Below are positions 1 to 5,802 of a stretch of 7,819 nucleotides of DNA, one piece after another. Origin of the DNA: Cyclobacteriaceae bacterium (GTDB taxonomy: Bacteria > Bacteroidota > Bacteroidia > Cytophagales > Cyclobacteriaceae). A program made the translations under genes and the position numbers. Each line of letters starts with the position of its first letter. Position 1 is the stretch's first letter. The stretch is taken from the NCBI GenBank assembly GCA_013140395.1, contig JABFSY010000089.1:1-7819 (forward strand). The letters run 5' to 3'. A model generated the notes under the pieces. That model saw only the letters and a program-made list of their open reading frames with translations, ran no database searches and was not told the origin of the DNA.

Positions 1-1
1 A

Positions 2-442
2 TTCGAGAATCTGAAGAAGGACGCGATCGTAGACGTATTGAAAAAAGACCTATTGATTGATACGGTGGGGAAAGCGCAGTCGGCTCAGTATTCTACACAT
101 ACGATTTCCGGTGATTGGTTTCTGGAAGCTAAATTCCTTTACCAATGGGATGCAGAAAAGATATCAAAGGGTCTGCAACTATATGTGGGCGCTGGTTGGC
201 AGTGGAGAAACACCAGCATCAACTTTGATTACGAATATAGTAATGGGCGTGACGAATCAAGAAACGGGCGGATATCTGAAAACAGATTCACCTATGGCCC
301 AGTCGTATTGGCGGGTTTCGAATACTCCTATTTTACACTTCCCGTGTCAGCTTTTATCGAAGTGGAAATGTTTACCGATGCCTTTGTTGATCCCGGCTAC
401 CAACGCTTTCAGGGCGGAGTCGGACTACGCTACATTTTCTAA
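2..442 (+). CDS. C-terminal part of a beta-barrel outer-membrane-type protein (5' end outside window)
   Basis: The reading frame is open from base 2, so the true start lies upstream; the TTG at 38 is only an internal codon. The visible 146 residues alternate polar and hydrophobic/aromatic residues in stretches such as FLEAKFLYQW, LQLYVGAGWQW, VVLAGFEYSYF and VSAFIEVEMF, as expected of amphipathic membrane beta strands separated by polar turns (the turn around SNGRDESRNGR is the most polar). The chain ends GGVGLRYIF, and a C-terminal aromatic (Phe) on a final strand is the usual assembly signal of outer-membrane barrels recognised by the BAM complex. The specific function cannot be read: no catalytic or binding motif is visible and the N-terminus is missing. 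The stop (TAA, 440-442) is 3 nt from the stop of the convergent permease gene. Barrel nature is inferred from pattern, not from a recognised family. Confidence 0.7.
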   Translation, partial: FENLKKDAIVDVLKKDLLIDTVGKAQSAQYSTHTISGDWFLEAKFLYQWDAEKISKGLQLYVGAGWQWRNTSINFDYEYSNGRDESRNGRISENRFTYGPVVLAGFEYSYFTLPVSAFIEVEMFTDAFVDPGYQRFQGGVGLRYIF

Positions 443-445
443 CTC

Positions 446-1897
446 TTATTTTTCCTTTCTTAAAACGCTATTCTTTTTGCTGTACAGGAAGTAAATCACC
501 AGCCCAAAAAGCAACCAACCCACCGCCATCAGTTTAGTATTGTCGTCCAACGACAAAATCAACGCGGAGCAAACAACAATCCCAAGGATGGGAACCAACG
601 GCACTAAAGGAGTTTTAAATGGCCGCACCGCTGCTGGATTTTTCACCCGCATTACCCAGATGCCTGCGCATACGAGCACAAACGCGAACAATGTGCCAAA
701 ACTGGTCAGATCACCGGCTACACTTCCTGGAACAAATCCGCCAAAAAGGGAAACAAATACTAATAAAATCCAATTTGCCTTGTGCGGTGTGCGAAATGTT
801 GGGTGGAGTTCGGAGAATACAGGCGGAACAAGTCCATCTTTAGACATCGAGTAGAATACACGCGACTGCCCCATCAGCATCACTAAAATTACCGAAGAGA
901 ACCCGGCCAAAATAGCAACGGTAATAAGTGTAGAAAGCCACTCAAAGCCCGGCATGTAATTTTTGATGGCATAAGCCACAGAAGCCTCCTTACCTGCTAC
1001 TTTAAATTCTTGCCAGTTTGCAAGACCCGTCAAAACATGTGAAAATAAGACGAAGAGTATCGTACAAATCACCAGCGAACCAAGAATTCCTATAGGCATA
1101 TCGCGTTTTGGATTCTTGGCTTCTTGTGCAGCAGTTGATACTGCGTCAAAACCGATAAAGGCAAAAAACACGATCCCGGCTCCCCCAAGAATCCCTCCCC
1201 AACTATGCCTGTTCCATGGTTCATGACCCGCCATGTCTCCTGGAATAGTGAAGGGCGTATAGTTCGCTTCATTAATAAAGCCCCAGCCCAACGCAATAAA
1301 AAGTATTACGATGGAAACCTTAACAACTACAATAATCGAGTTAACCGTGGCGGATTCTTGTGTTCCTTTTATCAAAAGAAGTGTCAATAAAAATAAAATG
1401 AGAATAGCAGGTAAATTGACGATACCACTTACTCCATTGAGAGATGTTTCCCATGGAGAGTGACACCATTCATAAGGTATTCGCCCACCTAGTAGACTAT
1501 TTAAATATTCACTCCACGCAATGGAAACGGTCGCTGAAGCAAGGGCGTATTCTAATACCAACGCCCAACCGATTATCCAGGCAATGAATTCCCCCATCGT
1601 TACGTAAGCATACGCATAGGCACTACCGGCAATAGGAATCATTGAAGCAAACTCCGCATAGCACAGACCTGCAAAAGCACATCCAATGCCTGCCACGATA
1701 TAAGAGATAACCACGGCAGGTCCGGCTGCATCGCCAGCTGCTGCAGCTGTCCGCACAAAAAGCCCTGCTCCGATGATGGCTCCAATGCCCAAGGCAATGA
1801 GATTCATTGGCCCAAGCGTGCGCTTCAACCCTTTTGCCGAATCACCGCCCGACTGTGCCATCAATTGTTCCAAAGGCTTCTTAATAAATAAACTCAT
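446..1897 (-). CDS. APC-superfamily amino acid permease, cationic amino acid transporter (CAT) type
   Basis: A complete 483-residue inner-membrane transporter, probably moving an amino acid with proton coupling or by exchange. The TM1 substrate-binding signature GIGAIIGAGLFV is at residues 37-48. The TM6/loop signature FFAFIGFDAVSTAAQEAKNP is at 244-263, MGQSRVFYSMSKDGLVPP at 342-359, and FGTLFAFVLVCAGIWVMR at 400-417. These are the hallmarks of the CAT/YfnA-like branch (TC 2.A.3.3). Roughly twelve hydrophobic segments can be traced, and the length suits bacterial members (about 460-490). A hydrophilic loop lies at about 206-235. The N-terminus (to about residue 30) is polar and cytoplasmic, and the C-terminus is short and Lys-rich. 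The ATG start at 1897 has no Shine-Dalgarno sequence, only A/T-rich sequence, which is normal for Bacteroidota. The substrate is not determined; cationic or broad neutral amino acids are both possible. It appears monocistronic, 117 nt after the TonB-domain gene on the same strand. Confidence 0.93.
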   Translation of the reverse strand: MSLFIKKPLEQLMAQSGGDSAKGLKRTLGPMNLIALGIGAIIGAGLFVRTAAAAGDAAGPAVVISYIVAGIGCAFAGLCYAEFASMIPIAGSAYAYAYVTMGEFIAWIIGWALVLEYALASATVSIAWSEYLNSLLGGRIPYEWCHSPWETSLNGVSGIVNLPAILILFLLTLLLIKGTQESATVNSIIVVVKVSIVILFIALGWGFINEANYTPFTIPGDMAGHEPWNRHSWGGILGGAGIVFFAFIGFDAVSTAAQEAKNPKRDMPIGILGSLVICTILFVLFSHVLTGLANWQEFKVAGKEASVAYAIKNYMPGFEWLSTLITVAILAGFSSVILVMLMGQSRVFYSMSKDGLVPPVFSELHPTFRTPHKANWILLVFVSLFGGFVPGSVAGDLTSFGTLFAFVLVCAGIWVMRVKNPAAVRPFKTPLVPLVPILGIVVCSALILSLDDNTKLMAVGWLLFGLVIYFLYSKKNSVLRKEK

Positions 1898-2014
1898 GCA
1901 AATTGAATTAAGTAATTAGTAGCCCTAAAAGTATAAATAATAATGAATTTTCCATGCGATTAGATGAACGTTGGCAATACATCAGGTTAAACGGGATGTC
2001 TGTAAATGAGAAAT
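1898..2014 (-). other. 117-nt spacer upstream of the permease gene, possible -7 element
   Basis: AT-rich spacer between the TonB-domain gene and the permease gene, both on the minus strand. Minus-strand TACTTTTA (1926-1933) matches seven of eight positions of the Bacteroidota -7 consensus TAnnTTTG and lies 28 nt before the permease ATG, but no TTTG or TTG is found at the expected -33 distance. A 5-bp inverted pair (ACATC/GATGT, around 1978-2002) is too short and loosely looped to call a terminator. Promoter function is a guess. Confidence 0.2.
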
Positions 2015-3142
2015 CTATTGCCTAGCCTTCGAAGGATCAAAACGCACTTTCACTAAAACTTCACTTTCTACCGGCACATTGTCTTCGAATGTAGGCGACC
2101 AGCTTGGCCCTTCTTTTACTAGTCGTACTACCTCCTCATCGCAACCATAACCTAAACTTTTGACCACACTAAATTCATCGAGTGTACCATCAGTTCGAAC
2201 GGTAAACTTAACAGTCACCCTTCCCTTTATTTTTTTTGTTACCGCTTCAACCGGATAACGTAAACTATTCTCCAAGTATTTATCGTACGCCTTGCGACCG
2301 CCAGCTGGCTCTGCTAATCTAACAACGGGAGGGGTTTGACTATCGTCACGGGCTGCTGCGCCTGTAACGACTACTTCACTTAGCTGTGCGAGATCTGGCT
2401 CCAAATCTATTGGTGCGATCGACTGAGCGGAGGCTACGTTTTCGGCCTTCGCCAGCTCGGTCACTATTGATTCCTTTTCCTCTCTCAATTCCTGCGCAGC
2501 CTTTTTATCTTCGGGTCTACCCATCAAAGCTGTTTGTCTTTCTCCCTCGGCAGCAGCAGCAGGCTCTAATCCTTTTGCAACGTTTTCTATCGATTGGGTT
2601 CCGGCAATCTGTTTTGGTTTCTCGACAAACAACTTTGATGGCGTTGAAGCAATTGGCTGTTGGACGACATCAATCGAATCTGATGCTTCCTGCGAAAGTG
2701 GAGGTTTCTCCCTTTTTGTATCCACTTCTTTTTTAAGGGCAAGGCTCTCTTTTTCTTCATTTGGAATCAACTGATTTGCCGCCCAAAAAATACCCAGTAT
2801 GATAAAAAGTGAAGCCGCTATTCGCAAAGGCCAAACCCATTTGTTTGGGCTCTTAACATCGCCAACTATTGCCTGTTCTTTGCTTGCTTGTTTCGGGGCA
2901 GCCGTGGAAGCCATTTCAGCTTGCCCAAAAGACACTACACTTTTCTGTTCAGTCTGATATTGAATAGATTTTTTCAATTCATTCAGATCTTCTGAGAAAT
3001 CCTTGGCGGAAATCGTATCAGCGCCCTCGAGCGCATCTGCCAAAAAAGGATCTGACAATGCCTTTTTCTCCAACGAGTGCATCTCATTGGGGGTTAGTTC
3101 TCCCCTCTTATATTTTTCAATATCGTCTTTCCAATCATCCAT
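2015..3142 (-). CDS. Membrane-anchored TonB-domain protein, candidate anti-sigma factor paired with the ECF sigma gene
   Basis: A 375-residue single-pass inner-membrane protein. Residues 1-60 are a charged cytoplasmic region (MDDWKDDIEKYKRGELTPNE, then a helix through DPFLADALEG). This pattern recurs in Bacteroidota proteins encoded next to ECF sigma factors and is the likely sigma-binding part. One membrane helix lies at about 103-125, with Lys/Trp/Arg before it. The periplasmic linker (126-275) is rich in Ala, Glu, Lys and Pro, with a probable helical or coiled stretch at 185-240. Residues 254-261, LSEVVVTG, resemble the TonB-box region of SusC/RagA receptors. A TonB C-terminal domain fills about 280-370 (LRYPVEA at 294-300, KGRVTVKFTVRTDGT at 306-320), the fold that contacts TonB-dependent receptors. 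The start overlaps the sigma gene by 8 nt (ATGGATGA), with GGAG four bases upstream, which points to translational coupling. Anti-sigma function is inferred from context. It could instead be a dedicated energy transducer merely co-expressed with the sigma factor. Confidence 0.85.
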   Translation of the reverse strand: MDDWKDDIEKYKRGELTPNEMHSLEKKALSDPFLADALEGADTISAKDFSEDLNELKKSIQYQTEQKSVVSFGQAEMASTAAPKQASKEQAIVGDVKSPNKWVWPLRIAASLFIILGIFWAANQLIPNEEKESLALKKEVDTKREKPPLSQEASDSIDVVQQPIASTPSKLFVEKPKQIAGTQSIENVAKGLEPAAAAEGERQTALMGRPEDKKAAQELREEKESIVTELAKAENVASAQSIAPIDLEPDLAQLSEVVVTGAAARDDSQTPPVVRLAEPAGGRKAYDKYLENSLRYPVEAVTKKIKGRVTVKFTVRTDGTLDEFSVVKSLGYGCDEEVVRLVKEGPSWSPTFEDNVPVESEVLVKVRFDPSKARQ

Positions 3143-3710
3143 TTCGCTCCATGCAAATTTTCAAATTTCGTTTGCCGTTTTGGATATAGCTCTTCACTTT
3201 GTTCAAGTCAAAACCCGTTAGCCCTGTTATTTCTTTGTAACATTTTTCCTGCAGATAAAACAATCGAACGCACTGTTGCTGATCATTCACTAATTGATCG
3301 ATACACTTCTCTAGTTTACTAAGATTTTGCTCCATTTCGGGCTCTTCATCTAGATGCAGTAAGAACTGGGTTTCCACAAGTTCGAGTGAAAATTCTTGCT
3401 TGCCCTCCGTTAGGCTTCTGAAGGAGGGCTTTGCTTTTTGGGCGCGTAGGTACATCAAGCAATGATTTCGGGTAGTGACATACAGCCAACTTTTAAAGTT
3501 TTCAACGTCATGGGTTAATAGGGTGGCCACGAGTTTTTCGAAAAGCTGCATCATCACATCTTTTGCTTCATTTCTATCTTTCAAGTACTTCAGGCAAACA
3601 CCATATACAAGCGAAGTATAACGAGCATACAATTCTCCCCAATGCGACAATTCTCTCGACTCTTTATAAAGTCGAAGTAGTTCCAAGTCTGTATGTGAAT
3701 GACCCCGCAC
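3135..3710 (-). CDS. ECF-type RNA polymerase sigma-70 factor
   Basis: A 191-residue extracytoplasmic-function sigma factor that should direct RNA polymerase to its own promoter set. Region 2 spans about 25-92 (YTSLVYGVCLKYLKDRNEAK at 31-50, then FEKL, and FKSWLYVTTRNHCLMYLR at 72-89). An acidic linker (about 105-130) follows. Region 4 spans about 131-186, with the helix-turn-helix in CYKEITGLTGFDLNKVKSYI (157-176) and a basic NGKRNLK end. Length and domain order are normal for the family. The GTG start at 3710 is the first possible start after an in-frame TAA two codons upstream, and the next candidate (TTG, codon 9) would cut into the conserved N-terminus. It shares 8 nt with the following TonB-domain gene, the classic sigma/anti-sigma operon order. 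Sequence features mark the Bacteroidota ECF subgroup usually tied to uptake or surface signalling; the regulon is unknown. Confidence 0.93.
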   Translation of the reverse strand: MRGHSHTDLELLRLYKESRELSHWGELYARYTSLVYGVCLKYLKDRNEAKDVMMQLFEKLVATLLTHDVENFKSWLYVTTRNHCLMYLRAQKAKPSFRSLTEGKQEFSLELVETQFLLHLDEEPEMEQNLSKLEKCIDQLVNDQQQCVRLFYLQEKCYKEITGLTGFDLNKVKSYIQNGKRNLKICMERNG

Positions 3711-3809
3711 CTGTTAATTCAAATTTCTGAATTCATCAATGGAAACCGAAAGATAGCTGCATCTCATCATAAAATTTAAACTATCTACGTCTATCTAGTT
3801 ATCAAAAAG

Positions 3810-3817
3810 CAAATTTA
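3810..3817 (-). promoter_or_regulatory. Possible -7 element (TAnnTTTG match) for the sigma/TonB-domain operon
   Basis: Read on the minus strand the bases are TAAATTTG, an exact match to the Bacteroidota primary-sigma -7 consensus TAnnTTTG. It lies about 100 nt upstream of the GTG start of the sigma gene and in the right orientation. No TTTG or TTG is present at the expected distance upstream, so half of the expected promoter is missing. In an AT-rich spacer such a match can arise by chance. Confidence 0.25.
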
Positions 3818-3900
3818 GATATTGATTGTTTTTTTGACTATCCGTTGGCTTCATAGCAGATGAGGTCTTCTCCTATCAATATTTTTTATTTATTTTATTT

Positions 3901-3904
3901 GAGG
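3901..3904 (+). promoter_or_regulatory. GAGG ribosome-binding-like site bearing on start choice of the GT2-GT9 gene
   Basis: GAGG lies 5 nt before an in-frame TTG at 3910 and 14 nt before the ATG at 3919. Spacing favours the TTG; codon preference and the weak use of Shine-Dalgarno pairing in Bacteroidota favour the ATG. The choice changes the protein by only three residues (MPS). Confidence 0.3.
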
Positions 3905-3918
3905 TTAACTTGCCGTCA

Positions 3919-5718
3919 ATGGAAAAACCAGTGCAGATAAGCGTGATCATTATCACGTTCAATGAGGAAAAAAACATTGGAAGGTGTATTGACTCGGTGC
4001 AAACATTTGCCGATGAGGTTATCGTGGTGGACTCCTATTCAACAGACAACACCAAACAAATTTGTCTTGCAAAAAAAGTTCAATTTGTAGAACACCCTTT
4101 TGAGGGTCACATTCAACAGAAAAATTTTGCGCTATCGCTGGCCACGTTTGATCATGTCTTTGCCATCGATGCCGATGAGTATTTGTCTGTTCAACTTGCC
4201 AACTCCATAGCAAAAGCAAAAAAGCATTGGGTGGGCCATGCGTACAAAATGAACCGATTGTCCAGTTACGGTGGTAGATGGATCAAACACGGCAATTGGT
4301 ATCCAGATCAAAAGATACGTCTGTGGGATAAGCGATTCGGCAGTTGGGGCGGAGAAAATCCACACGACAAAGTGATTCTTGCTAAGAACAGCAAAGTGAC
4401 ACATTTGCTGGGAGATCTTATGCATACATCCTACCAAAACGGGCAAGAAACACTCGCTAAAATACAACAGTATTCGTCCATCTTTGCGCGTGAGAATGTT
4501 GGCAAACGATCTACTTCTATACCAAAAATAGTTGGTCACACCTTCTTTTCGTTTTGCAAGAGTTACTTCATCAAGGTTGGATTTTTAGATGGCTTCGAAG
4601 GGCTAGTGGTGGCGGCCGCAGAAGCCAACCATGTATTTTATAAGTACTCGAAGTTATATGAGGCCAATAAAAGAGCAGCCATTGGCAAACGTATTATCAT
4701 AAGCAGAACTGATAACCTGGGCGATGTGATCCTTACACTACCTCTAGCGGGTCATTTAAAAAAAACGATACCAGACAGCGAAATTTATTTCATTGGAAAG
4801 AAATACACAGAGCCAGTAATTAGACAAAGCACTTATATCGATCATTTTCTAGATCGCGAAGAGATTCTTGCGAATCCTTCACTCCTTGCCTCCATTAAGG
4901 CAGACACAATTTTGTTTGTCTACCCCGATCAAGCGTTGGCTGCTCTGGCAAAAAGTTTTAAGATATTCAACAGAGTTGCCACCGCACATCGGTTGTTCAA
5001 CTGGTTTTATTGCAACCGGCTGGTTGATTTTAGTCGCCTACGTTCAGAATTGCACGAAAGTCAGTTGAACTTTAAGTTATTAAGACCCTTCAGACTTAAG
5101 ACTAATCCCGACTTTTCACAGCTGATGTCAAACTATGGGCTACAAGCTATCTCTAAGGACTTTGGTCATCTACTTGATCCGACAAAATTTAATTTAATTA
5201 TTCATCCCAAATCAAAAGGGAACGGGAGGGAATGGGGACTTGACCATTATAGCGCGCTCATTAAGCAGCTACCTAAGGAACGTTTCCGTTTTTTCCTCAC
5301 TGGTCTAAAAGAGGAAGAACTAAGTATTCAAAGGGATCTACCTGAATTGCTGACGGCCGAAGGCGTTCATAATTTAATGGGAAAGTTTTCTTTAGAAGAA
5401 ATGAGTGCCTTTATTAACAAAGCTGATGGGTTAGTCGCTTCTGGTACTGGAGTGCTTCACCTTGCGGCCGCATTAGGAACGTTTTGTGTCGGCTTGTTTC
5501 CTCCCATAAGACCGATACATCCAGGGCGATGGGGGCCAATTGGAACACATGCATCTTTTCTCGTTGTTGACAAGAATTGTTCAGACTGTAGAAAAAGCAG
5601 CAATTGCGAGTGTATACGAATGATTACTGTATCACAGGTTGCTTCTCGTTTGTTGTTAGCTTCCAAGAGAAAAGGTTCAATCAGTGAAAATGATCCTTTG
5701 CCTGCTCTTTTAAGTTAG
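3919..5718 (+). CDS. Two-domain glycosyltransferase: WaaE/KdtX-like GT2 fused to GT9 heptosyltransferase-like module
   Basis: A 599-residue cytoplasmic, probably membrane-associated enzyme, likely adding two sugars to the LPS core or a related glycan. Numbering is from the ATG at 3919 (alternative TTG at 3910). The N-terminal GT2 module spans about 6-248: SVIIITFNEEKNIGRC near the start, VDSYSTDNT with Asp38, and the nucleotide-sugar/metal motif DADE at 84-87. Then come YGGRWIKHGNWYPDQKIRLW at 117-136 and the closing FLDGFEGLV segment typical of WaaE-like enzymes. The C-terminal GT9 module spans about 257-582: SRTDNLGDVILTLP at 262-275 with the conserved GD (Asp269), HPKSKGNG at 429-436, and SGTGVLHLAAALG at 508-520. 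Four Cys follow at 554, 557, 563 and 565. Both modules look close to full length and the join (about 245-257) carries no stop. The acceptor and sugar donors are not readable. It is the first gene of the plus-strand cluster; GT17 follows after 80 nt. Confidence 0.92.
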   Translation: MEKPVQISVIIITFNEEKNIGRCIDSVQTFADEVIVVDSYSTDNTKQICLAKKVQFVEHPFEGHIQQKNFALSLATFDHVFAIDADEYLSVQLANSIAKAKKHWVGHAYKMNRLSSYGGRWIKHGNWYPDQKIRLWDKRFGSWGGENPHDKVILAKNSKVTHLLGDLMHTSYQNGQETLAKIQQYSSIFARENVGKRSTSIPKIVGHTFFSFCKSYFIKVGFLDGFEGLVVAAAEANHVFYKYSKLYEANKRAAIGKRIIISRTDNLGDVILTLPLAGHLKKTIPDSEIYFIGKKYTEPVIRQSTYIDHFLDREEILANPSLLASIKADTILFVYPDQALAALAKSFKIFNRVATAHRLFNWFYCNRLVDFSRLRSELHESQLNFKLLRPFRLKTNPDFSQLMSNYGLQAISKDFGHLLDPTKFNLIIHPKSKGNGREWGLDHYSALIKQLPKERFRFFLTGLKEEELSIQRDLPELLTAEGVHNLMGKFSLEEMSAFINKADGLVASGTGVLHLAAALGTFCVGLFPPIRPIHPGRWGPIGTHASFLVVDKNCSDCRKSSNCECIRMITVSQVASRLLLASKRKGSISENDPLPALLS

Positions 5719-5730
5719 TGTTAACAGGTA

Positions 5731-5802
5731 ATGAGTATGATGTCCCCTGCAACAATCAACAAATTGCTGATCTATTCGGGCCCTAAATTTAAGAATGGAT
5801 GA
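5731..5802 (+). CDS. Possible 23-codon ORF overlapping the GT17 start (speculative)
   Basis: ATG at 5731 opens a 23-residue frame (MSMMSPATINKLLIYSGPKF then KNG) that ends at TGA 5800-5802, overlapping the GT17 ATG (5799-5801) as ATGA. Only a weak AGG precedes it. It could be a leader peptide that couples translation across the gap, the remnant of a lost gene, or chance. No family is recognised. Confidence 0.2.
   Translation: MSMMSPATINKLLIYSGPKFKNG

Larger units (their letters stand above)
3711..3909. other. Divergent 199-nt AT-rich intergenic region between the sigma gene and the glycosyltransferase cluster
   Basis: This spacer must hold promoters for the minus-strand sigma operon and probably for the plus-strand glycan cluster. 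Seen directly: a tandem pair of CTATCTA at 3781-3787 and 3791-3797 (10-nt period), further CTATC copies at 3838-3842 and 3873-3877, a long T tract at 3829-3835, and an AT-only run at 3878-3900. No coding capacity and no good intrinsic terminator were seen. No full Bacteroidota promoter with both -33 and -7 elements could be placed for the plus strand. Confidence 0.6.

Noticed and set aside
420..480. Possible bidirectional terminator between the convergent barrel and permease genes
   Set aside because: Only 3 nt separate the stops and no stem with useful GC pairing is visible; T-rich runs alone are not enough.
57..494. 145-residue + frame overlapping the barrel protein
   Set aside because: It runs in another frame over the clearly barrel-like sequence, has mixed composition without family features, and extends into the convergent permease gene.
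540..854. 104-residue + frame opposite the permease
   Set aside because: It is antisense to strongly conserved permease segments, with no recognisable protein features.
2386..2736. 116-residue + frame opposite the TonB-domain gene
   Set aside because: It is antisense to the low-complexity Ala/Glu/Lys linker; its Leu/Ser/Arg richness is explained by complementing that composition.
3819..3882. 8-bp perfect inverted repeat ATATTGAT (3819-3826) / ATCAATAT (3875-3882) in the divergent spacer
   Set aside because: The arms are 48 nt apart and do not extend; a match of this length is not unlikely by chance within about 200 nt of AT-rich DNA.
4132..4539. 135-residue minus-strand frame inside the GT2 module
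   Set aside because: The plus strand codes for conserved GT2 motifs here, and the antisense protein resembles no family.
4612..5471. Two copies of the 8-bp GC palindrome GCGGCCGC (4612-4619 and 5464-5471) in an otherwise AT-rich gene
   Set aside because: Both fall in Ala-Ala-Ala codon runs (VVAAAE and HLAAAL) required by the protein, so codon use explains them.
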